A stretch of 64,000 bases of DNA. Source: Hyphomicrobiales bacterium (lineage in GTDB: Bacteria > Pseudomonadota > Alphaproteobacteria > Rhizobiales > JAJFHB01). The stretch is from NCBI GenBank assembly GCA_021775755.1, contig JAJFHE010000039.1:1-64000 (forward strand), in the 5' to 3' direction. Shown piece after piece: positions 17,060 to 26,304 of the stretch. Within the stretch, counting starts at the first letter, position 1; every line of letters begins with the position of its first letter. Both the position numbers and the translations under genes were made by a program. Below the pieces are notes generated by a model. It was not told where the DNA came from, searched no databases, and saw only the letters and a program-made list of their open reading frames with translations.

Positions 17060-17290
17060 TTCTCTCTACTCCTTCGTGAGACCCCGCCCGCGGCGTCTTA
17101 CCGCTCGGCAGTGCGTCTCGCCCTCTTTCCACTCTGTTGCCTTTCGGCCTATAACCCTTCGTGAGTCGCGGAACCGGGATTTACAAACGCCTCATTGGAG
17201 GCGGCGGTGTGAAATTTTCGGTTCTGGCAACGCAGTTCTGCGAACGATCATTTCGTTCAGGGTAGACCACCAGTAACAATGTAACTAAAA

Positions 17291-17311
17291 TATGTCAATA
17301 TGGCTGACATA
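17291..17311. promoter_or_regulatory. Inverted repeat over the MarR start codon
   Basis: TATGTCA (17291-17297) and TGACATA (17305-17311) form a perfect 7-bp inverted repeat spaced by 7 bp and centred on the ATG at 17300. MarR proteins bind such palindromes and commonly repress themselves, so this is a candidate autoregulatory operator. Confidence 0.5.
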
Positions 17312-17833
17312 AATTTGCAGGAAAAATCGGACGGGCCCGAATCCGGCGCAACACCATTGCCGGACGACCCCGAGCGCCGGCAGGCGCTAGAGCTTATCGA
17401 GCTCCTGTTTTTTGCCTATCGCGATTTTATTTCCGACCCGGACGAGATTCTGAGCGGCTACGGATTTGGCCGGGCCCATCACCGGGTGGTTCACTTCGTC
17501 GGGCGAAATCCGGGTATGAGGGTCGCGCAACTGCTTGAGATATTGCGGATCACCAAGCAAAGTCTCGGGCGCGTTCTGCGCGAGCTGATCGAGACGGACT
17601 TTGTCTATCAGCGCGAGGGCGACCGCGACCGGCGGCAACGGCTGCTTTACCTGACGGACAAGGGGATTGCGCTGATGCACGATCTCCAGGAGCCGCAAAT
17701 CGCGCGGGTTCGCAGGGCGATTGAGCAGGCGGGGCCGGAGGCGGAACGGCTGTACCGAGACGTTCTGTTTCACCTGATCGATGCGGGCGACCGTGCTAAT
17801 GTAGAGCTTCTGATTTCAAAAGCGGACGAGTGA
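17300..17833 (+). CDS. MarR-family transcriptional regulator (PetP-like)
   Basis: 177 aa winged-helix regulator. The recognition helix is in LRITKQSLGRVLRELIETDFV, followed by the wing REGDRDRRQRLLYLTDKG, the most conserved MarR segment. It has a ~25-residue acidic N-terminal extension. It precedes a response regulator and a histidine kinase; the MarR-plus-response-regulator pair resembles PetP/PetR of Rhodobacter, named for effects on the bc1 genes, and petABC is present elsewhere in this window. Orthology is an inference. Confidence 0.85.
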   Translation: MADINLQEKSDGPESGATPLPDDPERRQALELIELLFFAYRDFISDPDEILSGYGFGRAHHRVVHFVGRNPGMRVAQLLEILRITKQSLGRVLRELIETDFVYQREGDRDRRQRLLYLTDKGIALMHDLQEPQIARVRRAIEQAGPEAERLYRDVLFHLIDAGDRANVELLISKADE

Positions 17834-17864
17834 GCTTCTGCCAGCCTCAGACGTGAACAGGACG

Positions 17865-18578
17865 ATGGCTATTTCTTCAGAGCGTATGGTTGTACCGGTC
17901 AAGGATGAGGCGGCGCACATTCTTGTCGTCGATGACGACCGGCGTATCAGGGGGCTCTTGCGGACGTTTTTGCATGAAAGCGGATTTCGCGTATCCCTGG
18001 CCGAAAGTGCGGCCGAGGCGCGCGAACGCATGAACGGTCTCACTTTCGACATGCTTATCCTTGACGTCATGATGGCCGGTCAGAACGGTATCGATTTCGC
18101 GCGTGAACTGCGTGGCACGTCAAATGTGCCGATTCTGATGCTGTCGGCGCGTGCCGAGGTGGACCATCGCATCGAGGGACTTGAATCGGGCGTTGACGAC
18201 TATCTGCCCAAACCGTTCGAGCCGCGGGAGTTGCTGTTGCGTATCGAGAGCATTCTGCGCCGCCGTCTGCCGGAGGCGGAAGTTTCCAGTGAACTGTCGC
18301 TTGGGCAGTGCACGTTCCACGTGGACCGCGGTGAGCTCAAACGCGAGGGTGAAACAATCCGCCTCACGACACGCGAACGCGAGCTCATGCAGATCTTTGC
18401 GCGCCAGCCGGGCAAGACCATAAACCGCGGAGATCTCGGCCAGGCGAGCGCCGGCGGCGGCGCACGCGCGATTGATGTGCAAATCAACAGGCTCAGGCGT
18501 AAGATCGAAACCGATCCCGCAACGCCGGTTTATCTGCAAACCGTGCGTGGTGCGGGTTACATACTCTATACGGATTGA
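17865..18578 (+). CDS. OmpR-family response regulator (PetR-like)
   Basis: 237 aa two-component regulator. Receiver domain residues ~18-130: acidic pocket VVDDD, phospho-acceptor Asp 67 in MLILDVMMAG, Thr/Ser switch region in LMLSARAE and Lys in YLPKPFEP. A winged-helix DNA-binding domain follows, ending in VYLQTVRGAGYILY, typical of the OmpR/PhoB group. ATG 17865 is chosen; a GTG at 17853 would add four residues. The stop overlaps a possible TTG start of the kinase, so kinase and regulator form one operon. Confidence 0.9.
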   Translation: MAISSERMVVPVKDEAAHILVVDDDRRIRGLLRTFLHESGFRVSLAESAAEARERMNGLTFDMLILDVMMAGQNGIDFARELRGTSNVPILMLSARAEVDHRIEGLESGVDDYLPKPFEPRELLLRIESILRRRLPEAEVSSELSLGQCTFHVDRGELKREGETIRLTTRERELMQIFARQPGKTINRGDLGQASAGGGARAIDVQINRLRRKIETDPATPVYLQTVRGAGYILYTD

Positions 18579-18589
18579 GACGTCGCGCG

Positions 18590-19975
18590 ATGGTGGCGAT
18601 ACACGAACCGATCACCGATCAGGACCTGGAACCGCTTACGATCCGGCGGCGCTTCAACCGTTTTCTTGAGCGTCACCTGCCGGAAGGCCTTTATCCTCGC
18701 TCTTTGATCATCATCATTACGCCCATGGTGCTCTTGCAGTCGATCATGGCGTTCACCTTCATGGAGCGCCATTGGGATCAGGTAACCAAGCGCCTGTCGC
18801 GTTCGGTGGCCCAAGAGCTTTCGCTGATCGTGAAGCTGCACGGCTCGTTTGAGATGTTGGGCGAGGACGAGGCGGCGTTCATCGAGCTGGTCAACCAGAC
18901 GACCGGGCTTGGATTTTCGATACTGCACGATGCGGAACTGCCCCCGCCGGCACCCAAGCCGCTCTATTCGCTCCTCGACGCGAAGCTGTCGAAGCAGATC
19001 ACGAAGCGTGTCGGTCTACCGTTCTGGATCGATACGCTGGGACGTTCGGGCTATGTCGACGTGCGCATCAAAGTCGCCTCCGGCGTGATATTCAGGTTCG
19101 TGACGGAGCAGAGCAGGGCTTATGCGTCGAACACGCACATCTTCATTTTGTGGATGGTCGGATCCGCGATCGTTCTGCTCTGGGTCGCGATTATCTTTCT
19201 GCGCAACCAGATCCGGCCGATCCAGCAACTGGCCGATGCGGCGCACAGTTTCGGCATGGGGCGCGACGTTCCCGACTTCCGGCCGCGCGGTGCGAGCGAA
19301 GTGCAAAGTGCCGCGCGGGCGGTGTTGCGTATGAAGGAGCGCATTGAACGGCACGTGGAGCAGCGCACCGCGATGCTGGCCGGCGTCAGCCATGACCTGC
19401 GGACCATTCTGACGCGGTTCAAGCTGCAGCTTGCTTTTTTGGGCGAGGGCGAACAGGTGCGAGAGCTGCGCAACGATGTGGATGAAATGCAGCATATGCT
19501 GGAAGACTATCTGGCATTTGTCCGCGGCGATGAGGGCGAGGCTTCCGCCGATACGAACCTCGACGATCTGCTTGTCAAGGCAGCGCAAAACGCGGGCACA
19601 GAGCGCGCCAGTGTAACGGTCGATGGACCCACAGGGATCGTATTCCGTGCGCGCCCCAAGGCGCTCAATCGCTGCATCGCCAACCTTGTCATCAATGCCT
19701 GCCGGTTCGGCAAAAATGTCCGGATCGGAGGGGCGGTGCGAAATCATGTTCTGACCGTAACGGTCGAGGACGACGGACCGGGCATCGATCCCGATTACCG
19801 TGACGATGTGTTCCGGCCGTTCTTCACGCTCGACGATGCGCGCAATCAAGATGAGGGCGGAACCGGGCTCGGTCTGGCCATCGCGCTTGATATCGCGCGC
19901 AGCCATGGTGGCGATATTCTGCTTTTCGAAAGCGCCATGGGCGGCCTCAAGGCGGAAATTCAGATTCCAGTGTGA
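18590..19975 (+). CDS. Sensor histidine kinase, EnvZ-like
   Basis: 461 aa inner-membrane kinase. Two membrane segments (LIIIITPMVLLQSIMAF near 38-55 and IFILWMVGSAIVLLWVAIIF near 180-200) enclose a periplasmic sensor loop. HAMP follows, then the H-box GVSHDLRTILTRFKLQLAFL with the phospho-His near 265, and the ATPase boxes NLVINACRFG, DDGPGIDPD and GTGLGLAIA. Asp-Leu-Arg-Thr after the His places it with EnvZ-type kinases. ATG 18590 is chosen; a TTG at 18575 overlapping the response regulator stop is an alternative. Confidence 0.9.
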   Translation: MVAIHEPITDQDLEPLTIRRRFNRFLERHLPEGLYPRSLIIIITPMVLLQSIMAFTFMERHWDQVTKRLSRSVAQELSLIVKLHGSFEMLGEDEAAFIELVNQTTGLGFSILHDAELPPPAPKPLYSLLDAKLSKQITKRVGLPFWIDTLGRSGYVDVRIKVASGVIFRFVTEQSRAYASNTHIFILWMVGSAIVLLWVAIIFLRNQIRPIQQLADAAHSFGMGRDVPDFRPRGASEVQSAARAVLRMKERIERHVEQRTAMLAGVSHDLRTILTRFKLQLAFLGEGEQVRELRNDVDEMQHMLEDYLAFVRGDEGEASADTNLDDLLVKAAQNAGTERASVTVDGPTGIVFRARPKALNRCIANLVINACRFGKNVRIGGAVRNHVLTVTVEDDGPGIDPDYRDDVFRPFFTLDDARNQDEGGTGLGLAIALDIARSHGGDILLFESAMGGLKAEIQIPV

Positions 19976-20018
19976 CCGGGGCGTCTAGATCATTCCATAT
20001 GAACGTGACGCGGTCTGA

Positions 20019-20372
20019 TCAATACAGCCGTCCGCCGTTAGGTACCGGCCGGTCCGTTCCAATCATCACGACTTCGCCGTCATCGTCGGGAAATCCAAGT
20101 GTCAGGACCTCGGACATATGCGGTCCGATCTGGCGCGGCGGAAAATTGACGACGGCGGCGACCTGGCGGCCGACGAGGCCGTCTCGGTCATAGTGCCGGG
20201 TGATCTGGGCGGAGGTCTTTTTGATACCGATCTCTTCGCCAAAGTCGATCTGCAGCACGTAGGCGGGTTTGCGGGCTTCGGGGAATTCGTCGGCCGACAC
20301 GATCGTGCCGACGCGGATATCGACCTTCAGAAAGTCGTCGAAGCTGAGGGGCTGGGCTGGAGTGTCTGTCAT
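20019..20372 (-). CDS. csaA: tRNA-binding domain protein CsaA
   Basis: 117 aa single OB-fold protein of the EMAP-II/CsaA type. The features are FLKVDIRVGTIVSAD, YVLQIDFGEEIGIKKTSAQIT and QVAAVVNFPPRQIGPHMSEVLTLG, spanning the whole protein. CsaA is described as an export-related chaperone and binds tRNA-like structures. Leftward, 29 bp after the TetR gene, so possibly in the same transcript. Confidence 0.88.
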   Translation of the reverse strand: MTDTPAQPLSFDDFLKVDIRVGTIVSADEFPEARKPAYVLQIDFGEEIGIKKTSAQITRHYDRDGLVGRQVAAVVNFPPRQIGPHMSEVLTLGFPDDDGEVVMIGTDRPVPNGGRLY

Positions 20373-20401
20373 GATCGCGGAATCTATGCAGGTGGAATGG
20401 A

Positions 20402-21082
20402 TTATGCGGTGGACAAGGGTCCACCGTCTTCGGGCGGTGTTTGGCGCGCAGCCTCGCGGCGGCGCTCGCAGACGTTCCGGGCAACGCCTGCGATGATCGT
20501 GGCGATGCCGACGGGTAGCTCGCTGGCGCGCAGCAGGTCCTCCCCGATACGCAGCTGCCGCTCAAGTGCGGCTTCAGTCACGGCGATCGCGGGGTCGTCG
20601 TCGTTGAGCCATGTGCGCATCGTTGAGTGATAAACGAGGGCCAGTCCTTTAGCCCGTACTGCGCCGCGCAGGCCTGCGTCATCGATCTGGCAGGCCGTGA
20701 GCATGGCTTCGCAGCTGCGCAGGCGCGGCATGGCGAGCGCGAGGCACCCCGCAATATCGCGCTCAAGCGCGGCGTTGATATTGCGCAGAGCGGGTTTGTG
20801 ACCATCCAACATATTGAGGCGGTGCAGAACGACATGAAGCAGGCGCTCTCGCGGAAGCTCGGTCGTGTCCGCCTCAAAAGCGTCCAGCATTGCGGCATCC
20901 GTCCGTGCCATGAACGCCTTTAGAACGGCTGCCGGGTTCGGTGTGAGAGCCCGCACCTCATCGACCAGTACGCCCGAGCGATCGGCAATCGCCTCCAGTG
21001 TTACCTCTGGCCACGGGCCCTCGGCGGCAAGCTCCAGGGTAGCGTCTATAATGGAGTTCAGAGGTTCTTTTCCGCGTGCCAT
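20402..21082 (-). CDS. TetR-family transcriptional regulator
   Basis: 226 aa. ATG 21082 gives MARGKEPLNSIIDATLELAAEG; the frame runs further upstream but as antisense of proC. N-terminal helix-turn-helix: EVTLEAIADRSGVLVDEVRAL. The later part matches COQ9-like proteins in feel (LHRLNMLDGHKPALRNI), which are TetR-fold proteins rather than DNA-binding, so a role in ubiquinone synthesis with the nearby ubiK is an alternative. It is 58 bp downstream of proC. Confidence 0.7.
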   Translation of the reverse strand: MARGKEPLNSIIDATLELAAEGPWPEVTLEAIADRSGVLVDEVRALTPNPAAVLKAFMARTDAAMLDAFEADTTELPRERLLHVVLHRLNMLDGHKPALRNINAALERDIAGCLALAMPRLRSCEAMLTACQIDDAGLRGAVRAKGLALVYHSTMRTWLNDDDPAIAVTEAALERQLRIGEDLLRASELPVGIATIIAGVARNVCERRREAARQTPPEDGGPLSTA

Positions 21083-21140
21083 GTGCCGCTCTCCCGCATC
21101 CCGCGGGACGATAGAGGGTGTGTGTGACGAAAGAAAGGGG

Positions 21141-21962
21141 TTAGCCCGCGAGCTCCTTGGAGCGACGGGTGGCAGCGGCGACGGCGCCGCGTACAGCGTC
21201 GACGAGGCCGCCGTCGGCGCGCAGGACTTCCAGGGCGGCGGCGGTGGTGCCGCCGGGCGAGGTGACGTTCTCGCGCAACGTTGCCGTCGGCAGATCGGAC
21301 TGGCGCATGAGTTCGCCGGCGCCGTAAACGGTGGTGCGGGCAAGGAGCGTTGCAAGGCCGTGGTCGAGACCGGCTTCGACACCTGCATCGGCCATCGCTT
21401 CGGCGAGCAGAAACGCGTAGGCGGGGCCACTGCCTGAAACCGCAGTTACGGCATCGAGCAGAGCTTCCTCATCGACCCGCGCGACCTTGCCGACCGCTTC
21501 CAGAAGCGACATGCACAAGGCGGTCTGTTCGGCAGACGCGTTGGCATTGGGGCAGATGACGGTCATGCCGCAGCCGACGGAGGCCGGCGTGTTCGGCATG
21601 GCGCGCACAATCGCGGCATCGGCGTCGAAATGCGCCTCGAAGGCGGCAATCGTCGTGCCCGCGGCAATAGACAGAAATACCGGGGCGCTGGCGGCAAGCG
21701 GCGCGATGCCCGGCAGAACGTCGGCCATCATTTGCGGCTTGATTGCAATTACGACGACCGCCGCATCGTCGATCTCGGCAATCGGAGTGTTCTTAGCGAT
21801 ACCGTTACCGGTGATGACGGCATCGACTTCCGGCGGCGGCGAGGGATCGAGCGCGACAATACGGTCCGCTGCAAGGCCGCGGTCGAGCCAGCCCTGCATC
21901 ATGGCGCCACCCATCTTGCCGGCGCCCAGCAGCACCAGCCGGCCCTCGATATCGATACTCAT
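21141..21962 (-). CDS. proC: Pyrroline-5-carboxylate reductase
   Basis: 273 aa cytoplasmic enzyme for the last step of proline synthesis. N-terminal dinucleotide-binding VLLGAGKMGGAMMQGW, IKPQMM, the RAMPNTPASVGCGMTVI block and the C-terminal signature AVSGSGPAYAFLLAEAMADAGV, followed by REN-VTSPGGTTAAALEVL. The start ATG overlaps the ybjN stop (ATGA), so it is coupled to that gene. Confidence 0.95.
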   Translation of the reverse strand: MSIDIEGRLVLLGAGKMGGAMMQGWLDRGLAADRIVALDPSPPPEVDAVITGNGIAKNTPIAEIDDAAVVVIAIKPQMMADVLPGIAPLAASAPVFLSIAAGTTIAAFEAHFDADAAIVRAMPNTPASVGCGMTVICPNANASAEQTALCMSLLEAVGKVARVDEEALLDAVTAVSGSGPAYAFLLAEAMADAGVEAGLDHGLATLLARTTVYGAGELMRQSDLPTATLRENVTSPGGTTAAALEVLRADGGLVDAVRGAVAAATRRSKELAG

Positions 21963-22459
21963 GCTTCGCCCATGGGTTCGAGGAGTGCCGCCTGCATCGC
22001 CTCGTCCGCGTTCTTGCCGTTCCACATGACGAACTGAAAGGCGGGATAAAAGCGCTCCGAAACCTCCAGCGCCATGCGCAACATTGTTTCGCATTGCGCT
22101 TCGTTCATTTCAGCGCAGCCCGACAAAAGCAACCCGTTACGGTAGAGGATCGCACCTTCCTTATGCCAGAGGTCGAAGTGACCAAGCCACAATTGCTCAT
22201 TGATCTGCGCCATGAGCCTCGACACCTCGGTCCGCCGCTCGTCGGGGACGGTTGCATCGAACGTGCAGGCGAGATGAAGGCCTTCGAGGTCTTCGTGCCA
22301 GTTGAAACAGAGGTGGTAGTCAGCCCAGGTTCCCGCCACCGACAGGTTCAGTTCATTGTCGGCGCTGCGATCGAAATACCAGTCTTCCGACGTGGCAAGC
22401 TGTTCTACGACTTCTAGCGGATTGGAAGTGTCTTCCAGAAAAGAATGAGCCGTTGCCAT
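21959..22459 (-). CDS. YbjN domain-containing protein
   Basis: 166 aa cytoplasmic protein of the YbjN family, whose fold resembles type III secretion chaperones and whose biochemical role is unclear. ATG 22459 (MATAHSFLEDTSNPLEVVEQL) is chosen; the frame extends upstream without a good site. WYFDRSADNELNLSVAGTW and FDLWHKEGAILYRNGLLL are the conserved blocks. The order ybjN-proC is conserved in alphaproteobacteria. Confidence 0.85.
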   Translation of the reverse strand: MATAHSFLEDTSNPLEVVEQLATSEDWYFDRSADNELNLSVAGTWADYHLCFNWHEDLEGLHLACTFDATVPDERRTEVSRLMAQINEQLWLGHFDLWHKEGAILYRNGLLLSGCAEMNEAQCETMLRMALEVSERFYPAFQFVMWNGKNADEAMQAALLEPMGEA

Positions 22460-22633
22460 CCGTCCCGTCGCGCCCCTTGCTGCCCCAGGGTGGTGCGGAA
22501 ATCCCAACTTGCCACCAGATATGGCGGGCAAATTCGAATCAACCACAATTTACAGGAAAGTGCCGAAACTCCGCAACAGACACAAGAAACGTTGAAAAGT
22601 GTCCACATGGTTCTGTGCGCGGGCGATGACCCG

Positions 22634-23809
22634 TCAGGCGTCGAGGGCGAAATAGTCGCGGCAGTTCCAGGCGAATTCCTCGGCGCGCTTGGACGGGGTT
22701 GAGCCCATTTTGCGGGCGAGCACAACGCGGCTCGGCGCAACCGATGTCCTGAGCGGGCGTGTTGCGAGTGCCTTGCCGTCATAGGTGACCGGCGAGGCCG
22801 GCTTGGTCGCAAGCAGGGCATATCCGAGCCCGTGCCCGACCATGCCGCGCACCATTTCCACCGACGATGACGAATACCCCTGTTTCGGTGGTTTGGATGC
22901 ACCTTCGAAGAAGGTGAGGAAATAGTCGCGGCTTGGCGGCGTGTCGAGCAGGATGATCGGTTCATCGATGAGATCCTCAACCGAGAGCTCAGATTTTTCC
23001 GTCAGGATGTGTCCTTCCGGCAGGAGCACGTAAGGCGACACCGCGGTCAGTATCTCGGTATCGAACTCGCCCCCCAAATCAATGTCATACAAGAGGCCAA
23101 GTTCTATTTCGCCTGAATGCAGCGCCTCGATGACGGCGCGGTGATCGCCTTCGGTGATGCGGATGTTGGCAACGCCGTCGCATTGCGACATGCGCGCGAG
23201 AAGCTCCGGCAGGATGTAGGGGCCGAATGTGTGGAAACAGCCGACGGCGAGGGTCTGGCCTTCAGCCTTCGCTCCGTCCTGTATCGATGTTGCAGGGTTG
23301 ATACGGCTCGGCGATCCATATGAGCGGTTGGAGAAGAGCAGGGGTGAGCCGCGTTCGGCCGCAAAGATCTCCTGAACTTCGCCGATGAAGACGTGGTGCG
23401 TACCGACGCGTTCGGCACTTACGACCTTGCAGTCGAATGCGACCAGCGGATCTACGACGCGTGGCGCACCGGTTTGCTGTGTGGTCCACTCCGCGCAGGA
23501 GAACTTGTCGCCGTCTTGCGTCTTCAGGCGTCCGGCAAAGGTGTCGGAGATGTAGGACTGGTCGTCGCGCAGGACGTTGACGCAGAAGACGGCGTTCTCG
23601 ACGATGGCACTCGCTGCACGGCTCAGGTGATGCACGCAAACAAGCAGCGAAGGCAGGGGAGTATCGGCGGAAACCGACGACATGGCGGAAACCGTTACGC
23701 CGGCGCGGCCCGCCGCGCCGTCCGTCGTGACCACGTTTACGGTCGACGCCGTATGGCTCATGCCTGCGAGGAATTGCTGCCTGAGGGCCGGATTGACCGC
23801 TTCGGTCAT
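22634..23809 (-). CDS. Flavin reductase fused to a LysR-type effector-binding domain
   Basis: 391 aa. Residues ~1-165 are a flavin reductase/RutF-type FMN-binding domain: FLAGMSHTASTVNVVTTDG, GVTVSAMSSVSADTPLPSLLVC and GTHHVFIGEVQEIFA. Residues ~185-385 are a periplasmic-binding-protein-type LysR substrate domain (TLAVGCFHTFGPYILPELLARM, IELGLLYDID, MVRGMVGHGLGYALL) with no helix-turn-helix. A soluble flavin reductase with an attached ligand sensor would suit a reductase that supplies reduced flavin to a monooxygenase only when substrate is present; no monooxygenase is adjacent. The upstream 160 bp is AT-rich and probably holds its promoter. Confidence 0.8.
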   Translation of the reverse strand: MTEAVNPALRQQFLAGMSHTASTVNVVTTDGAAGRAGVTVSAMSSVSADTPLPSLLVCVHHLSRAASAIVENAVFCVNVLRDDQSYISDTFAGRLKTQDGDKFSCAEWTTQQTGAPRVVDPLVAFDCKVVSAERVGTHHVFIGEVQEIFAAERGSPLLFSNRSYGSPSRINPATSIQDGAKAEGQTLAVGCFHTFGPYILPELLARMSQCDGVANIRITEGDHRAVIEALHSGEIELGLLYDIDLGGEFDTEILTAVSPYVLLPEGHILTEKSELSVEDLIDEPIILLDTPPSRDYFLTFFEGASKPPKQGYSSSSVEMVRGMVGHGLGYALLATKPASPVTYDGKALATRPLRTSVAPSRVVLARKMGSTPSKRAEEFAWNCRDYFALDA

Positions 23810-23968
23810 TTAACTCGTTTCCGCCTGATGGTGTCCGGTGCGGCGATCGAAGCGCCATCCGGATTGCTCTACATCAAGATGTCAAAGCCGGGGACATTTG
23901 GAAAATATTGTTTTTCAATGCATTGATTTAAAAAAATCTATGCAAAGCCATTTTGTAACAGTCTCGTC

Positions 23969-24274
23969 TTATGCCTTTTTTGCCGGCGCGCGTTTCCGGG
24001 TGGCCGGCTTTTTGCCGGTCTTGAGCGTCTTCAATTCCGATTCGAGTTCCACGATGCGCCGATCGAGACGCTCGTTCTCCTCGCGCGCCTTGGCTGCCAT
24101 GTCGCGCACGGCATCGAACTCTTCGCGGTTCACCATATCCATGTCGTTGAGAATGCGCTCGGCTTGCGCGCGCATGACGCCCTCGACCTCTTCGCGAACG
24201 CCTTGTGCGGCGCCAGCCGCGTTGGTCATCACTCGGGCAAGTTCGTCGAACAGGCGGTTCGTGGTCTGGTTCAT
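23969..24274 (-). CDS. ubiK: UbiK family accessory factor
   Basis: 101 aa. Start ATG 24274 (MNQTTNRLFDELARVMTNAAG). The family pattern is complete: an amphipathic N-terminal helix, REEFDAVRDMAAKAREENERL, then a coiled coil ending in a Lys/Arg/Ala-rich tail (TRKRAPAKKA). UbiK helps assemble the ubiquinone synthesis complex, at least in proteobacteria tested, and trimerises through the coiled coil. Its position near lgt and proC is conserved in Hyphomicrobiales. Confidence 0.88.
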   Translation of the reverse strand: MNQTTNRLFDELARVMTNAAGAAQGVREEVEGVMRAQAERILNDMDMVNREEFDAVRDMAAKAREENERLDRRIVELESELKTLKTGKKPATRKRAPAKKA

Positions 24275-24402
24275 TGAATTATACCCTGCAGTAAGTCGCA
24301 CACGTGGCCGCGTGTGCGGGTTTCAGCTCTGCCATCACTATGTCGGTGCCGGTGCACCGTTTCAAGCGCCGTCAGCGTCGTCAGTGTCGGGGTGCCATTC
24401 CA

Positions 24403-25284
24403 TCACAGTCCGATTGCGGAAAGATCGAGATGTCCCGACTTCAGCGGCGGGCACCAGAACTGGCTCCCCGTTACCGGCCGCGTGAACTGGAAGAGACCAT
24501 CGACAATACCGTCATCGTGGCCGACCATCCGTTTAAGCTGCGCTTCGAATGCATAGAGCGAGGTGGCAAATGAAACGAACATCAGACCCTCGCCCGCCGC
24601 ATCCGCCCAGGGCATGGAGCGGCGCACAACGAAGGCCTCCGGTTCGAAGTTTTCCTGTGCCGTACGCTTGACGTGGGCAAAGTCCGGAGCATCGTCGATC
24701 TCTTCGTTGTCGGCGATGCGGCGTCCGATGATGTGGTCGCGAAGTTCCGCGCTCAGCGCGGCAAAATGGTCGAGATCGTGCACCCATTGCTGCACCGACA
24801 CGAAGCTCGATCCATCGAGTCCTGAGCCGGCGTTCGATACAATGGCGGCGTCCCAAGCGTCATCTCCGGTGGGGTTTTCCGTGCCGTCTTCATATCCGGT
24901 GAGATCGCGGCCGATGTCGTGTTTGAAGCCGTCGACAATGTGGTCGCAGCGAAACGCCCCGGAGAGCAGCGCCATGACCGACCTTGCCTTGTGGACGATA
25001 CCGCCGCGGTCATCGCCGCGCGTGAAGCACCAAAGATCCGCCTGGGTAGAGGGAACTTCGCAGCCCGCACCGCTGAGAACCGGCATGGCATGCAGGCCCT
25101 CGATTTCCGCTCCCAGGCCCTGAACGAGCCCGGGTCCGATGCCGATGACAACGTCTTCGTCGTGCGGGGCTGCTGCAAGGCCGCGCAAGGCGGCCGAAAC
25201 GTCGGCACCGTGCAGGGCGCCGAATTCCAGATATCGCGAAGACGGTGGTACCGGCGCAAGAATGCCGGGCTGGCAGGAATGCAT
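24403..25284 (-). CDS. Dyp-type peroxidase, cytoplasmic (type B)
   Basis: 293 aa haem peroxidase. The distal GxxDG motif is GYEDGTENP, with the proximal His expected in FAHVKRTAQENFEPEAFVV or nearby, and SFATSLYAFEAQLKRMVG towards the end. No signal peptide or twin-arginine motif and no obvious encapsulin-targeting tail, so it is likely a free cytoplasmic YfeX-like enzyme. It sits between ubiK and the divergent lgt, interrupting what is usually a compact cluster. Confidence 0.88.
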   Translation of the reverse strand: MHSCQPGILAPVPPSSRYLEFGALHGADVSAALRGLAAAPHDEDVVIGIGPGLVQGLGAEIEGLHAMPVLSGAGCEVPSTQADLWCFTRGDDRGGIVHKARSVMALLSGAFRCDHIVDGFKHDIGRDLTGYEDGTENPTGDDAWDAAIVSNAGSGLDGSSFVSVQQWVHDLDHFAALSAELRDHIIGRRIADNEEIDDAPDFAHVKRTAQENFEPEAFVVRRSMPWADAAGEGLMFVSFATSLYAFEAQLKRMVGHDDGIVDGLFQFTRPVTGSQFWCPPLKSGHLDLSAIGL

Positions 25285-25473
25285 GATGGGGTGTCCGCGG
25301 ATTTCGACTTAAAGCAATTTGAAGTTGCTATCATTTTCCCACAAGAGCTACGAGGCATGGTGTCGCAAAACGCAGCGCGTGCTCAAGCCCCGGCTGAGCG
25401 TCGACTTGACGAACACCTGCCGGGCGCAGCAGTGTGCGCGGCACGCTTCACCTGCTGACTTCAGCGAGACCCG

Positions 25474-26304
25474 ATGCCTGTTCTTGCGATCCCGTTCCCT
25501 CAGATCGACCCGGTGCTCATTGATATCGGTCCATTGGTGATCCGATGGTATGCGTTGTCATATGTGGCAGGGCTGTTGTTTGCGTGGCTCTACGTGAAGC
25601 GCCTGATGACGCGGCAAACGCTGTGGGGCGGCAGCGCACCCGCAACGGAGCTACAGATCGACGATCTTCTGTTCTGGGCCTCGCTTGGCGTCATTCTCGG
25701 CGGCCGTCTTGGCTATGTTCTGTTCTACAATGCTGCCTACTACGCGTCGCGACCGCTGGAAATCTTCGTGGTCTGGCAGGGCGGTATGTCGTTTCACGGC
25801 GGGTTTCTCGGCGTGATCCTCGCCGTTCTCGTATTCTCCTGGCGCAAAAAACTGCGATTCTGGTCGATGATCGATGCCGCCGCCACCGCGACGCCGATCG
25901 GGCTGTTGTTCGGCAGGATCGCCAATTTCATCAATGCGGAACTTTACGGGCGTGTCAGCGACGTGCCCTGGGCGATGGTGTTTCCGACCGGCGGCCCGCA
26001 CCCGCGCCATCCAAGTCAGCTCTATGAGGCGTTTCTCGAAGGTCTGGTGCTCTTCATCGTCATCCGCATCTTTACGCACAAGTTCGGCGCCTTGCAGAAG
26101 CCGGGATTTGTCTCCGGCATATTCGCAGCCGGCTACGGCGCGTCGCGGCTGTTTGTTGAGTTCTTCCGCCAGCCGGACGGACATATCGGGTTTCTGGCCG
26201 GCGGTCTGACCATGGGAATGGTTTTGTCGGTGCCGATGATCGCGCTTGGCATGTGGCTGATGATGCGGGCCAGAGTTCCAGCCCCCGAGCTGCAAGATCC
26301 ATGA
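25474..26304 (+). CDS. lgt: Prolipoprotein diacylglyceryl transferase
   Basis: 276 aa inner-membrane enzyme that transfers diacylglycerol from phosphatidylglycerol to the lipobox Cys of prolipoproteins. The Lgt signature GRIANFINAELYGR is present, with GGRLGYVLFYN, SFHGGFLG and the C-terminal RLFVEFFRQPD. Seven membrane segments are visible. It is the first gene of a tight operon: its TGA overlaps the next ATG. Confidence 0.96.
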   Translation: MPVLAIPFPQIDPVLIDIGPLVIRWYALSYVAGLLFAWLYVKRLMTRQTLWGGSAPATELQIDDLLFWASLGVILGGRLGYVLFYNAAYYASRPLEIFVVWQGGMSFHGGFLGVILAVLVFSWRKKLRFWSMIDAAATATPIGLLFGRIANFINAELYGRVSDVPWAMVFPTGGPHPRHPSQLYEAFLEGLVLFIVIRIFTHKFGALQKPGFVSGIFAAGYGASRLFVEFFRQPDGHIGFLAGGLTMGMVLSVPMIALGMWLMMRARVPAPELQDP

